Positions 17,232 through 26,068 are shown, counted from the stretch's first letter. The stretch is 33,915 nucleotides of DNA from an uncultured Clostridia bacterium (GCA_947625905.1 CANQQJ010000036.1:1-33915); one strand, 5' to 3'. Notes: generated from the letters alone by a model not told the origin. Translations and numbers: made by a program.

Positions 17232-17408
17232 ATGACGACAAAAGAACTGCTTTACGTTGAGGACGCGCTCGGCCACGAAAAATTTTTCGAGACCAACTGC
17301 CGCGCGCTGGCAGGACAGCTCAGCGACCCCGAGCTTAAAAGCTACGTAAATAAACTGGTGGAGCAGCACAGAGAGACTTTTCAGAATTTTTACGGACTTC
17401 TGGGCTGA
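17232..17408 (+). CDS. Small conserved-type protein next to CotF-like gene
   Basis: This 58-residue, helical, charged protein (MTTKELLYVEDALGHEKFFE at the start) has no membrane segment and no Cys pair; its single Cys is at about residue 23. GGAGGTGAT precedes the ATG at the right spacing. I cannot name the family with certainty; small proteins of this kind commonly pair with CotF-like coat proteins in Clostridia. The 30-bp gap to the next gene supports a two-gene operon, and the neighbour suggests a sporulation role (inference). The 170 bp upstream show no clear sigma-A promoter, which would fit a sporulation sigma factor. Confidence 0.7.
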   Translation: MTTKELLYVEDALGHEKFFETNCRALAGQLSDPELKSYVNKLVEQHRETFQNFYGLLG

Positions 17409-17438
17409 TGAAAGAAATTTTAAAAAGGAGTGAATTTT

Positions 17439-17714
17439 ATGAGCGATTCCACACAAAACAACATGACAGACAAAGACCTGATGGAAAACATTTTGCAGCT
17501 TGAAAAAGGCGTGTGCGACCTGTTTATGCACGGAACGATCGAGTCGTCGACCGAGGACGTGCACAAGGCGTTCTGCACCGCGCTCAACAGCTCGCTGGCG
17601 ACGCAGGACACCATCTACAAAAGAATGGCCGAAAAGGGCTGGTACCCCTCCGAGCAGGCTGAGCAGTCGAAGATCGACGGCGTAAAACAAAAATTCGAGC
17701 GTATGTCCGCGTAA
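17439..17714 (+). CDS. CotF-family spore coat protein
   Basis: The 91-residue protein has the ferritin-like CotF pattern: MTDKDLMENILQLEKGVCDLF, then HKAFCTALNSSLATQDTIYKRMAEKGWYPSEQAEQSKIDGVKQKF. The signature M-x-x-(R/K)GWY(P) near the end is typical of CotF proteins. GGAG (17427-17430) lies 8 nt before the ATG at 17439; an in-frame GTG at 17430 overlaps the GGAG and is rejected. CotF proteins are found in the spore coat of Bacillus and Clostridia. No terminator directly follows. Confidence 0.87.
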   Translation: MSDSTQNNMTDKDLMENILQLEKGVCDLFMHGTIESSTEDVHKAFCTALNSSLATQDTIYKRMAEKGWYPSEQAEQSKIDGVKQKFERMSA

Positions 17715-17795
17715 GCAATAACGACAAAATCGGAAATTTGACCAATAAAAATAACTCGTGCGCAAAATATTTGTTAAATATTCGATTGAATTAGG

Positions 17796-17824
17796 TTGAC
17801 AAATCGTTTTAAAGGTTGTATAAT
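17796..17824 (+). promoter_or_regulatory. Perfect-consensus promoter without a gene
   Basis: TTGACA (17796-17801), 17 nt and TATAAT (17819-17824) match the consensus exactly. The predicted start is near 17831, and the strong terminator at 17841-17874 follows at once. There is no plus-strand gene downstream for more than 8 kb. Confidence 0.82.
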
Positions 17825-17830
17825 ATTTTC

Positions 17831-17874
17831 ATGAGCAAAGGCGCTCACCTTTTTTGGTGAGCGCCTTTTGTTTT
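17831..17874 (+). ncRNA. Candidate tiny terminator-only transcript
   Basis: The transcript from the promoter at 17796-17824 would be about 40 nt long. It would consist almost entirely of the hairpin GGCGCTCACC-TTTTTT-GGTGAGCGCC (17840-17865) and the T-rich TTTTGTTTT tail. An ATG at the first base opens nine codons with no ribosome-binding site. Whether the RNA accumulates is unknown. Confidence 0.45.
17840..17874 (+). terminator. Strong intrinsic terminator
   Basis: A perfect 10-bp GC-rich stem (GGCGCTCACC/GGTGAGCGCC) with a T6 loop is followed by TTTTGTTTT. The minus strand lacks a T tract after the stem, so it works for plus-strand transcripts. It could also catch read-through from the CotF-like gene. 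Confidence 0.85.
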
Positions 17875-17995
17875 GACCGTTTGGGGTTTTCAGAGAGGTT
17901 CTGTATACCGCTAAACAGAGCCGACAAATGTATTATTTTATACACTTTCTCCTTTACAAAACAATTACCAAACAAATATGTGCCCTCAAACGGTC
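17875..17995. other. Structured gene-free region
   Basis: No convincing gene is present. GACCGTTTG-GGG (17875-17886) and CCC-T-CAAACGGTC (17983-17995) are complementary over 12 bp with a one-base bulge. They enclose GGTTCTGT/ACAGAGCC (17897-17904 and 17915-17922, one G-U pair) and TGTAT/ATACA around 17930-17944. The pattern resembles a multi-branched RNA, but strand and expression are unknown and no known RNA family is recognised. Confidence 0.4.
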
Positions 17996-18001
17996 TGTAT
18001 T

Positions 18002-18033
18002 AAAAGCGCTTCCGCCTCGGCGGAGGCGCTTTT
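18002..18033. terminator. Terminator of the leuS-deacetylase operon
   Basis: AAAAGCGCTTCCGCC-TC-GGCGGAGGCGCTTTT is a 15-bp inverted repeat with one G-U pair and A/T ends on both sides. It lies 11 bp beyond the deacetylase stop codon on the minus strand. Confidence 0.85.
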
Positions 18034-18043
18034 AAGCAATTTA

Positions 18044-18850
18044 TTAATCAAATATCTTGTAATAAATCTTCAGCCAATCTCTCACTATGCGGCTTTGGGA
18101 ATATGTCTCGATCGCGCGCTTGTACGCCTCAAGAGTGGTGTTTCGGAACACGCCGCCCCTTGATATCTCATAGTGGTTGCTTTTTGAATACTTATTCGTG
18201 TCAATGGCGTAGCCGTATGTAAAATACCTCTTTGTCTGCCTAAGCACCTCGTCGTTAAAGTATCCGCCCGGATATGAAATGGCGGTGACGTTTTTCCCCG
18301 TCGCCTTTGCCAGATTGGCGCAGGATTCCCTGAACTCGCCGTCAAGCTCTTCTCCGCTCATCGACGCCAGGTCAACATGGTGGGCGGTGTGGCTCTGCAC
18401 GCTCACATATCCGCTCTTAGCCATCTCCCTTATCTGCTCGGATGAAAGATAGCCCTCTTTGTCTATATAATCACCCACCATAAAAACCGTTGCTTTGAAA
18501 TCGTATTTTTTAAGCAGCGGATAAAGCTCGGTATAGCAATCCTCGTATCCGTCGTCAAACGTTAGGATCACGGGCTTGCGCGCGCTGTATGCCTTCTCGT
18601 ATTCCTCGGCGAACAGTGTTGTGTACCCGTTCTGCTTTAAGTAGTCGAACTGCTCCTCGAGCTGCGCCGGACGGCAGTAGAGATTCTCGTCGCCCGTCCG
18701 CGGCTCCTCGGCAATACAGTGGTACATCAGCACCGGTATGCCGGGTTCCAGACAATACGGTACCAGAAAAGCCGCCAGCAGCGCGACAACTATCAGAATA
18801 ATTATGACCCTGCGCCGCTTTCTTCTTTTCCTTTTTCTGAATCTGTTCAT
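18044..18850 (-). CDS. Membrane-anchored polysaccharide deacetylase
   Basis: The 268-residue protein starts with a very basic segment (RFRKRKRRKRRR) and one membrane helix (about residues 15-33), followed by an extracellular NodB-type domain. The metal-dependent deacetylase motifs are TFDDGYED (catalytic Asp and metal Asp), SHTAHHVDL (metal His residues) and ISYPGGYFN. Such enzymes remove acetyl groups from peptidoglycan or other wall glycans. The start is at 18850, since AGGGG lies just upstream; the frame stays open to a TTG at 18865 that would include the ribosome-binding site. It is the last gene after leuS, separated by a hairpin. Confidence 0.9.
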   Translation of the reverse strand: MNRFRKRKRRKRRRVIIILIVVALLAAFLVPYCLEPGIPVLMYHCIAEEPRTGDENLYCRPAQLEEQFDYLKQNGYTTLFAEEYEKAYSARKPVILTFDDGYEDCYTELYPLLKKYDFKATVFMVGDYIDKEGYLSSEQIREMAKSGYVSVQSHTAHHVDLASMSGEELDGEFRESCANLAKATGKNVTAISYPGGYFNDEVLRQTKRYFTYGYAIDTNKYSKSNHYEISRGGVFRNTTLEAYKRAIETYSQSRIVRDWLKIYYKIFD

Positions 18851-18862
18851 AAACCCCTCGCG

Positions 18863-18891
18863 CAAGCGCCGGCAAAAGACGCCGGCGCTTG
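18863..18891 (-). other. Intercistronic hairpin between leuS and the deacetylase
   Basis: CAAGCGCCGGC (18863-18873) and GCCGGCGCTTG (18881-18891) form a perfect 11-bp stem with a 7-nt loop. No T tract follows on the minus strand. The stem ends a few bases before the AGGGG of the deacetylase gene, so it may stabilise leuS mRNA or limit deacetylase translation (inference). Confidence 0.7.
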
Positions 18892-18906
18892 TTCTTCTCG
18901 CATTAT

Positions 18907-21378
18907 TTATTTAACGACCACGTTTATCAGCTTTTTGGGCACCGCGATGCACTTTATGATCTGCTTGCCCTCGGTCAGTTCCTTGATACGGTCGTTGCTC
19001 ATGGCCAGCTCCGTCATTTCCTCGCGGGTCAGGTCGGGGCTGATCATTATTTTGTCTCTGATCTTGCCGTTGATCTGGAGCACGATCTCGATCTCGTCAA
19101 CGACGAGAGCCTTCTCGTCGTACTCGGGCCATTTCTCGACCGCAAGATTCGAGGTCTTGCCGATCATCTCCCACATCTCGCACGCGATATGCGGCACAAA
19201 AGGCGAAAGCATAACGATAAGCGATGTTACGGCCTCGGAAACGACGGGCTTGTTTAAGCCGTCCTTAGGCGTGTGCTCTTTATAGTAATAAAGCGCGTTG
19301 ACCATCTCCATAATGGCGCTTATCGCCGTGTTGAAGCTGAATCTGTCGCAGTCGGCGGTCACCTTTTTGATCGCGCCGTGGACCGCCAGACGCAGTTTTT
19401 TCTCATCGGCCGTCAGGCTTTCGGCGTCGGGCTTCTCGTCGGTCACGCAGTCCTTAAGGTCCTCGACCGCTCTCCAAACTCGGTTCAAGAATCTGTATGA
19501 ACCCTCGACCGCGGTGTCGTTCCAGTCAAGGTCGCGCTCGGGCGGAGCCGCGAACATGATAAACAGACGTGCCGTGTCGGCGCCGTATTTATCCACGATC
19601 TCCTCGGGGCTCACAACGTTGCCCAGAGACTTTGACATCTTGGTTCCGTCCTTGAGCACCATTCCCTGAGTCAGCAGGTTCTCAAAGGGCTCGTCGCAGC
19701 TCACATAACCGAAGTCGTACAGCGCCTTGGTGAAAAATCTCGCGTAGAGCAAATGCAGTATGGCGTGTTCAACGCCGCCTATATACTGGTCCACGTTCAT
19801 CCAGTAGTCGGTCTTGGCTTTATCAAACGGCATTTCGGTGTTGTGCGGGTCGCAGTATCTCAGATAGTACCACGACGAGCAGACGAACGTGTCCATCGTG
19901 TCGGTCTCGCGCTTGGCGGGGCCTCCGCACTTGGGACAGGTGGTGTGAACGAATTCCTCGCACTCGCTGAGAGGCGACTGGCCCTGGCCCGTGAACTTGA
20001 CGTTCTGCGGCAAGATGACCGGAAGCTGATCGTCGGGCACCAAAACCTCGCCGCATTTGTCGCAGTACACGATCGGTATCGGCGCGCCCCAGTAACGCTG
20101 TCTGGAGATCAGCCAGTCTCTTAGGCGGAAGTTGACCTTGCCGCGTCCGATACCGCGCTCCTCGAGGCATTTGGTTATGGCCTTGATGGCGTCTTTGTTG
20201 TTCATTCCGTTAAACTCGCCCGAGTTTTCCATAATGCCCTCGGCGGCGAATGCCTCGGTCATGTCCTCGGACTTCATGTTTTGACCCTCGGGCTGAATAA
20301 CGATCCTTATCGGCAGATCATATTTTTTGGCGAACTCAAAATCGCGCTGGTCATGAGCGGCAACGCCCATAACTATGCCGGTGCCGTAGTCGAGCAGCAC
20401 GTAGTTTGCCAGATACAGCGGGATCTTGTCTCCGGTGAACGGGTGTATCAGATACGTTCCGCTGAACACGCCCTCTTTTTCGGTATCGGTGGCGGAGCGC
20501 ATGATCTCGCTCTGGTGCTGCACTTTTTTTATAAACGCGCGGCACTCGGCCTCGGTCTCTTTTCCTGCTATCAGCTTTTCTACCAGCGGATGCTCGGGCG
20601 CGATAACCATGTAGCTCACGCCGAATATCGTGTCGGGTCTCGTGGTGTATACAGTCAGCGTCTCGTCGCTGCCGTCTATCTTGAAATCTACCTCGGCGCC
20701 CTCGCTGCGGCCTATCCAGTTGGTTTGCATGGACTTTACTTTATCGGGCCAGCCGCCCAGCTTTTCTATATCGTCAAGCAGTCTCTGGGCATAGTCGGTG
20801 ATCTTAAAGAACCACTGCTCCAGGTCTTTTTTGCCAACCTCGCTCTTGCAGCGCTCGCACTTGCCGTTGACGACCTGCTCGTTTGCCAGCACCGTCGCGC
20901 AGGACGGGCACCAGTTTACGTACGACTTCTTCTTGTACGCCAGACCGTGCTTGTAAAGCTGAGCGAACATCCACTGCGTGAACTTGTAGTAGTCGGGCTT
21001 GGCCGTGGCTACCTCGCGGTCCCAGTCGTAGCTGAAGCCCAGACGCTTGAGCTGCTTTCGCATGTTGTCTATGTTCGACCATGTCCAGTCCGCGGGGTCC
21101 GCGCCGTGCTTGATCGCCGCGTTTTCGGCGGGCAGTCCGAAGCTGTCCCAGCCCATTGGGTGCAGCACGTTATAGCCCTGCATTTTTTTGTATCTGGCCA
21201 CAACGTCGCCGATGGAATAGTTCCTCACGTGGCCCATGTGCAGGTTGCCCGAAGGATAGGGGAACATCTCAAGCGCGTAGTACTTGGGTTTATCGGTATC
21301 CTCGGTGATGTCGAACTCTCCGGTCTCCTGCCAGATTTTCTGCCATTTTTCCTCAATTGTTTTAGAATCGTACTTCAA
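18907..21378 (-). CDS. leuS: Leucyl-tRNA synthetase
   Basis: LeuS charges tRNA-Leu. The class I signature HMGH is in [21 protein letters not shown], and KMSKS is in [18 protein letters not shown] zinc-binding region ([21 protein letters not shown]), the CP1 editing domain, the Leu[12 protein letters not shown] motif, an anticodon-binding helical domain and a C-terminal domain follow the family order. I placed the start at TTG 21378 because GAGG (21387-21390) is 8 nt upstream; a TTG at 21384 is only 2 nt away. This gives 823 residues. No T-box leader is visible: only 25 bp separate it from rsfS. Confidence 0.97.
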   Translation of the reverse strand: MKYDSKTIEEKWQKIWQETGEFDITEDTDKPKYYALEMFPYPSGNLHMGHVRNYSIGDVVARYKKMQGYNVLHPMGWDSFGLPAENAAIKHGADPADWTWSNIDNMRKQLKRLGFSYDWDREVATAKPDYYKFTQWMFAQLYKHGLAYKKKSYVNWCPSCATVLANEQVVNGKCERCKSEVGKKDLEQWFFKITDYAQRLLDDIEKLGGWPDKVKSMQTNWIGRSEGAEVDFKIDGSDETLTVYTTRPDTIFGVSYMVIAPEHPLVEKLIAGKETEAECRAFIKKVQHQSEIMRSATDTEKEGVFSGTYLIHPFTGDKIPLYLANYVLLDYGTGIVMGVAAHDQRDFEFAKKYDLPIRIVIQPEGQNMKSEDMTEAFAAEGIMENSGEFNGMNNKDAIKAITKCLEERGIGRGKVNFRLRDWLISRQRYWGAPIPIVYCDKCGEVLVPDDQLPVILPQNVKFTGQGQSPLSECEEFVHTTCPKCGGPAKRETDTMDTFVCSSWYYLRYCDPHNTEMPFDKAKTDYWMNVDQYIGGVEHAILHLLYARFFTKALYDFGYVSCDEPFENLLTQGMVLKDGTKMSKSLGNVVSPEEIVDKYGADTARLFIMFAAPPERDLDWNDTAVEGSYRFLNRVWRAVEDLKDCVTDEKPDAESLTADEKKLRLAVHGAIKKVTADCDRFSFNTAISAIMEMVNALYYYKEHTPKDGLNKPVVSEAVTSLIVMLSPFVPHIACEMWEMIGKTSNLAVEKWPEYDEKALVVDEIEIVLQINGKIRDKIMISPDLTREEMTELAMSNDRIKELTEGKQIIKCIAVPKKLINVVVK

Positions 21379-21403
21379 AATCAAATCCTCTTTTCTTATA
21401 AAT

Positions 21404-21760
21404 TTACGAAATTAAATCCGAGATGTCAACTTTCACGCCGTCTTTCCAGATCCTTTCAAGGCCGTAGAACTCTCTTGTTTCCTCTCTGAAAATATGCACA
21501 ACCGCGTCGTCGTATCCCAGAAGGATCCACTGAGCGGTGCGATAGCCCTCCTTGTTGGTGGGGGTTATGCCGTCCTTTTCAAGCTCCTCCTCCAGATTGT
21601 CGCACAGCGCCTTGACCTGGGTGTCGGAGCCGCCTGTGACGATTATAAAATACTCGGTCATGGTCGTGAGGGCGGATATGTCGATGACCTCGATGTCGCG
21701 GCCCTTTTTGCCGTCGAGTATCTTGACTATTTTGTTTACAACTTCATTCTTGCTGGCCAT
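21404..21760 (-). CDS. rsfS: Ribosomal silencing factor RsfS
   Basis: RsfS binds ribosomal protein uL14 and blocks subunit joining under starvation. The 118-residue protein has the family core: [50 protein letters not shown], then [41 protein letters not shown] lies 7 nt upstream of the ATG. The order nadD-yqeK-LCP-rsfS-leuS is common in Clostridia. Confidence 0.95.
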   Translation of the reverse strand: MASKNEVVNKIVKILDGKKGRDIEVIDISALTTMTEYFIIVTGGSDTQVKALCDNLEEELEKDGITPTNKEGYRTAQWILLGYDDAVVHIFREETREFYGLERIWKDGVKVDISDLIS

Positions 21761-21801
21761 AGCCTTCTCCTTTCAATTTTATGTATTCGCGCATGCGCGT
21801 T

Positions 21802-22659
21802 TTAATGCCTGAAATTCTCGTCAATAAGCTCCTCGGTCTTATCCTCGTCGCAGATAAAATACGAGACTCCGCCGCGGTAGTCCGAATCTCCGGGAAGCTG
21901 GTATATGCCGATATTCTTTCTGCCTATCTTAAACACCCGAAGCATCAGCTGCCGCACCTCGCGGTTGTTGAGGTCGGTGGTGGTGTTTTTCATCACCGCG
22001 CTGTACAAAAACGGCGCCTTCAGCACTCCGATCGGGCTCATGGCCTTTTTCATGACCGCCGAGTAAAACTCCGCCTGAGCCTTGTTGCGGTCTATGTCAC
22101 CCATCGGATAACCCGTGCCGTCGTCGTTCTTTCTGAACCGCATGAACATCATCGCCTTCTCGCCGTTGAGCCTCTGCCGTCCGGCGTCAAGTTCGATCGT
22201 GAGCCCCTGCACGGGATCGTGGTAGTTCATGTTGACCGGCACGTCTATAGTCACGCCGCCGAGAGCGTCCACTATCTCTTTGAACGCGTCAAAGGTTATC
22301 GTGGCGAAAAAATCGGTATAAAGTCCGGTAACGCTCCTGACCTCTTTTTTGAGAGTGTCGATGCCCGAAAAATAGGCCGAGTTGATTTTTTTATCGTTCC
22401 TGTTGTTGCTCACCCGCGTGTCGCGCGGGATCTGCAAAACACTCACTTTGTTGTCGATCGTGTTCACCTGGACCATGAGTATAAGATCGGTCCTGTAGCC
22501 GTCCACGTCCACGCCCGCCACCAAAATATTGGTAACATCGGTCAGGCGCGACGGCGCGTTGTCTCCGATAAACGTCCGTCCGGCAAAAAAACCGATTACG
22601 ATAAACGCGATCAGCACAACCGCCGACAATACTCTGACAAAAGGTGATTTTCTTCTCAT
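21802..22659 (-). CDS. LytR-CpsA-Psr family protein
   Basis: LCP proteins transfer lipid-linked glycopolymers to peptidoglycan outside the cell. The 285-residue protein has one N-terminal membrane helix (about 9-27). The LCP core follows: NILVAGVDVDGYRTDLILMVQVN, VSVLQIPRDTRV (the IPRD signature with Arg), the DKKINSAYFSG segment, FKEIVDALGGVTIDVPVNMNY, and GRQRLNGEKAMMFMRFR with a GDIDRNKAQAEF segment that supplies the phosphate-binding Arg. AAGGAG lies 8 nt before the ATG. It sits between yqeK and rsfS. Confidence 0.93.
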   Translation of the reverse strand: MRRKSPFVRVLSAVVLIAFIVIGFFAGRTFIGDNAPSRLTDVTNILVAGVDVDGYRTDLILMVQVNTIDNKVSVLQIPRDTRVSNNRNDKKINSAYFSGIDTLKKEVRSVTGLYTDFFATITFDAFKEIVDALGGVTIDVPVNMNYHDPVQGLTIELDAGRQRLNGEKAMMFMRFRKNDDGTGYPMGDIDRNKAQAEFYSAVMKKAMSPIGVLKAPFLYSAVMKNTTTDLNNREVRQLMLRVFKIGRKNIGIYQLPGDSDYRGGVSYFICDEDKTEELIDENFRH

Positions 22660-22683
22660 GTTACGTCTCCTTGAGCGCGTCTT

Positions 22684-23274
22684 TTATCCGCGTTTCATAA
22701 TCAGGTCGTTGCGGGCGTGCATCGTGTCGGGGTGAATAACAAGCCCGCGGCGTATAAGGTCCTTTATCGTCTCGTCGATACCGTGGATGATCGCCTCGTC
22801 TATATTGTCGTACGCTGTTTCACGCAGCTCTTTTACCCCGTCAAAATCACGGTTAGGCTCGATATAGTCGGCTATGTAAATTATCTTGGTCAAAATACGC
22901 ATGCCGCCCTTTCCGGTGGTGTGGTACTTCACGGCGTCAAGTATCTCGGGATCGTATATCCCGAACTTGCGCTGCGCGTCGCAGGCGCCCAGAGGCCCAT
23001 GAAGTATCTTCGGCATGATCCGCGACATTGAGTCAACAGCCACGCCGTACTCGGTTTTTAGTATCGTTTCCATTTCCTCGGGCGGATACTCTTTGGCGCA
23101 GTCGTGGACCAGTCCCGCAAGATACGCCTTGGCGGGATCGGCGCCGTACCTGCGCGCCAGCTTTTCCGCCTCGCCCGCAACGCCGAGCGAGTGCACGTAA
23201 CGCTTTTTGCTGAGGATCTTTCTCAGTTCCGCCTTAATGTCGTCAATACCGATCGCGCTCAGTTCTTCCGCCAT
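22684..23274 (-). CDS. yqeK: HD-domain bis(5'-nucleosyl)-tetraphosphatase YqeK
   Basis: YqeK cleaves Ap4A symmetrically to two ADP. The 196-residue protein has an HD domain with HSLGVAGEAEKLARRYG (first His), LAGLVHDCAKEYP (HD pair), ILHGPLGA (third His) and a YIADYIEPNR motif with the final Asp. I chose the ATG at 23274 because GGAGG is 8 nt upstream; the GTG at 23283 overlaps that site. Its ribosome-binding site lies in the last codons of nadD, and one base separates the two genes. Confidence 0.93.
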   Translation of the reverse strand: MAEELSAIGIDDIKAELRKILSKKRYVHSLGVAGEAEKLARRYGADPAKAYLAGLVHDCAKEYPPEEMETILKTEYGVAVDSMSRIMPKILHGPLGACDAQRKFGIYDPEILDAVKYHTTGKGGMRILTKIIYIADYIEPNRDFDGVKELRETAYDNIDEAIIHGIDETIKDLIRRGLVIHPDTMHARNDLIMKRG

Positions 23275-23275
23275 T

Positions 23276-23902
23276 TTATCCACCTCCGTAAAGCCCGTGT
23301 CTTTTTATATATTCAATAACGCTGTCATGCGTAAGATATCTGATCGACTCCCCCGCCGCCAGCTTCCGCCTCAGCATGGTCGACGAAACTCCTATAAGCG
23401 GGATCGAGATTCTTTCTATCTTCGCGCCGAAAGCTTCGGTCAGCTCGCTGATCTTTTTGTCGATATCACTTTTTTCAAATCCGGGCCGCTCCGCCGCGGC
23501 CACCGTGCACAGGCCAAAAATAACGTCGGGGCTGTACCACTTTTCCATATAGTCAAGCGAGTCGGCTCCAACCAAAAAATACAGCTCCGCATCCTTATAC
23601 TCCCCGCCTTTAAGCTGCGTCAGGGTGTCCGCCGTGTAGCAGGTCCCCGCGCGGCTGATCTCAATATCCGACAATTCAAAATCCGGATTGCTTTCGATCA
23701 CGGCTCTGAGCATATTGAACCTGTGGCGGCTCTGCGCCTCGCCCGACGCGTCTTTATATACGATATTGCCGTTGGGAATAAAAACCACCTTGTCAAGGCC
23801 CAGCTGCTCGAGAGCCGCCTGTGCGATCACAAAATGTCCGAAATGGGGCGGATCAAAAGTTCCGCCCATTATTCCGATTTTTTTATTTACGCCTTTTTCC
23901 AT
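23276..23902 (-). CDS. nadD: Nicotinate-nucleotide adenylyltransferase
   Basis: NadD makes deamido-NAD from nicotinate mononucleotide and ATP. The nucleotidyltransferase motifs are GIMGGTFDPPHFGHFVIAQ near the start, FIPNG, FLVGADSLDYMEKWYSPD, and the C-terminal GVSSTMLRRKL. The length of 208 residues is normal. It lies 12 bp downstream of the zinc-ribbon gene and directly before yqeK. Confidence 0.96.
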   Translation of the reverse strand: MEKGVNKKIGIMGGTFDPPHFGHFVIAQAALEQLGLDKVVFIPNGNIVYKDASGEAQSRHRFNMLRAVIESNPDFELSDIEISRAGTCYTADTLTQLKGGEYKDAELYFLVGADSLDYMEKWYSPDVIFGLCTVAAAERPGFEKSDIDKKISELTEAFGAKIERISIPLIGVSSTMLRRKLAAGESIRYLTHDSVIEYIKRHGLYGGG

Positions 23903-23914
23903 AAGCCGCCTTTA

Positions 23915-26068
23915 TTAGTAAACAACCACTTCGGTCACATCCGTGTCGACCGTCTTCGCCTTTTTGCCGTCGTCGCGGGTGCGGAACAGCTCAAACGCGG
24001 AATTGCCGCCGTTGCTGTTATAGTAAACTATGTCGCCGTTATTCTTGAGCCCGTATGAGCTTACTCCGTTAACGACCTCGCGGGTCTTGCCCTTGTTGCT
24101 GACGCAGTACACGTCTCCGGTCCTGGTCTCAAGGCTGTAATTTTTGGCGTATACAGTGTAATTTCCGTTCTTGTCAAACGTGAACGCTCCCGCGCCGACC
24201 TCGTCTGCGAGGGCGGTGATCTTTTCGCCGCTCCACGCGTTCAGGTTCACAAGGTTCCATGTAATGTCGTAACCGTCGGCGTATCTGATGACTTGTCCGT
24301 CGGGGGTTATATCGCAGGAATGAGCCGTGTCGCTGATCTTGGTGTCGCTTCCGACAACTCCGTTGGTGATCGCGGCGGAGAACAGCGCTCCGCATTCTCT
24401 GGCAATGTCATAGCCCTGAATGAACGCGGCCTTTGTGAAATCGTCGTTTATGTCAAACTGAACGACTCTCTTGTGATCCTCGTCGTCAAGCACGGTGATG
24501 TTCTGCGCCAGGATCTGACCCTCGGTGCCCGAGAGATTAGCGTAATAATAATCAAACGCCGTACCCTCCGCGTTGGCTTTTCTGAAAACGACCGCCTGCT
24601 CGTCGGAACTCATCGAAACCAGCTCGGTCAGGCTGTTTGAAAGTTTCTCCTTCTCGCCGCCCGCCAGACTGACGTAGTAGAGCGACTGATAATATTCCTC
24701 GGCCTCACCGTAGGTTCCGCCGGCGTACATTCCGTCGGACGCAGCGCAGAATATGGGCTCGCACCTCGAACCGCCGGTTATCATGACCTTCTCGTCCGAG
24801 TCTGCCTTTTCGAGATACAAGTCAAAGCATTGGTTCTCGGAGTTGTAATTCTTGGCGTATACAACGGCCTTGCCGCTCGGATTTGTGCCGAACACGTCAT
24901 AAACATCGGAATCAACGGCTTTTGTCCCTGTAACGACGCCCTTGTCGACCGTCGCCATGTGGAGATTGCCCACGTTGTACTCGCTGTTATACTCGTTTAT
25001 ATAGAGCAGGCTGTTTGTGTTCTGTCCGAACACGAAATGCTCGGGCAGGACCCCGGGCGCCAGCTCCGAGGCGGTCTTTGTGACAGACGACCAGAACCAA
25101 AGGGTTCCGCCGTTTCCGAACTTGTCGGCGCCGGCCAGATACATAACGCCCGTTCCGTCGTCCGAGACGAGGAACTTGGCGTACACGTCGTCGGCTATCT
25201 TGACAGTGCTCTTTCTCTTTCCGTTTTGGGTATAGTTAAGCGTGCCCTTGCTGTTGTTAAAGTCCGCGTTATCTATAAAATACGTGCCTGTGCCGTCGGC
25301 CGTGTACGTCACTATATCCTTCTCACGCAAAGGATAAAATACCGGCTCGGGCGTGGGAACAGCTTCCTCGTCCTCGTCGTCATCGTTCCTCCTTGGCGGA
25401 GTGGCCGTGGGCTCTGCAGGCTCAACATACTCGCTTGAAACAAAATTGCCGCTTACCTCAAGTTCCTTGCCGTCGTACGCTGAAAACAGAGTGTTGCCCT
25501 TGGCGTAGACCGTGGGTGTCTCGGGCATCTCGACCGTGACTTTTGTCGCCATGTTCACCGACGCGATGACCACCGCGATAACCAGGACCGCCAGAATACC
25601 GCCCGCTATCAGGCCGGCCTTTGGCGACGGCTTGAATTTTTTGCGGCGGCTCTTTGACGCTCCGCTTTCGCGCGTCTTTGCCGCTCCTTCGGTCCCGGGT
25701 CTTTCACCGCGGGGCTTACGCTTGTCCGTGCTTCCGGATCTGACGGATCTTTCTGATTTTTTCTGCTGCTTGCGCTCGCGTTTTTCTTTCCTGGCGAGAC
25801 GTGCAGCCTCAAGCGCCTTGATCTTCTCGTCGTCGGTCATGTTGGCAAAGCTGTCGTCGTAGCGGGCTTCCCGCTTTTTGCGAAGTTCCTCGTCTATCTG
25901 ATATTTATTTTCCTCGGGCGCGCTGTCCGAGAACATTTTCGAATATTCCTTGTCAAAATCGTCGCCCGATTTTTTCGCCGCCGCATCCGAACCCGCCGCG
26001 GCTGCGCCGCAGTTGGGACACACCTTTGCACCCTCGGGGATATCGGCACCGCATTTTCCGCATTTCAT
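23915..26068 (-). CDS. Zinc-ribbon membrane protein with repeat-rich exodomain
   Basis: This 717-residue protein has a layout I cannot match to a named family. Residues 3-20 form a zinc ribbon (CGKC and CPNC). A charged region follows (about 34-100), then a very basic stretch (about 93-150), one membrane helix (151-173), an acidic linker with PRRNDDDEDEE, and a C-terminal part of about 470 residues. That part is made of repeated beta-rich units of the type YAKNYNSENQCFDLYL, YYVSLAGGE and YAKNYSLETRTGDVYCVS, which look like beta-propeller blades. The topology puts the ribbon inside and the repeats outside. It is the first gene before nadD. Function unknown; sensing or envelope scaffolding is speculation. 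Confidence 0.85.
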   Translation of the reverse strand: MKCGKCGADIPEGAKVCPNCGAAAAGSDAAAKKSGDDFDKEYSKMFSDSAPEENKYQIDEELRKKREARYDDSFANMTDDEKIKALEAARLARKEKRERKQQKKSERSVRSGSTDKRKPRGERPGTEGAAKTRESGASKSRRKKFKPSPKAGLIAGGILAVLVIAVVIASVNMATKVTVEMPETPTVYAKGNTLFSAYDGKELEVSGNFVSSEYVEPAEPTATPPRRNDDDEDEEAVPTPEPVFYPLREKDIVTYTADGTGTYFIDNADFNNSKGTLNYTQNGKRKSTVKIADDVYAKFLVSDDGTGVMYLAGADKFGNGGTLWFWSSVTKTASELAPGVLPEHFVFGQNTNSLLYINEYNSEYNVGNLHMATVDKGVVTGTKAVDSDVYDVFGTNPSGKAVVYAKNYNSENQCFDLYLEKADSDEKVMITGGSRCEPIFCAASDGMYAGGTYGEAEEYYQSLYYVSLAGGEKEKLSNSLTELVSMSSDEQAVVFRKANAEGTAFDYYYANLSGTEGQILAQNITVLDDEDHKRVVQFDINDDFTKAAFIQGYDIARECGALFSAAITNGVVGSDTKISDTAHSCDITPDGQVIRYADGYDITWNLVNLNAWSGEKITALADEVGAGAFTFDKNGNYTVYAKNYSLETRTGDVYCVSNKGKTREVVNGVSSYGLKNNGDIVYYNSNGGNSAFELFRTRDDGKKAKTVDTDVTEVVVY

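Noticed and set aside
17831..17860. Nine-codon frame (MSKGAHLFW) in the orphan transcript
   Set aside because: It has no ribosome-binding site and lies within the terminator hairpin.
17829..17945. Minus-strand 38-codon frame opposite the orphan transcript, considered as a second toxin
   Set aside because: The GGAG is only 3 nt from a GTG, it overlaps a promoter-like TTGTTT-16-TATAAA, and the hydrophobic part is too short for a membrane helix.
21385..21403. T-box leader in front of leuS
   Set aside because: Only about 25 bp separate leuS from rsfS, too little for a riboswitch.
20281..21489. 402-codon frame antisense to leuS
   Set aside because: It is a composition shadow of leuS; its translation has no recognisable domain.
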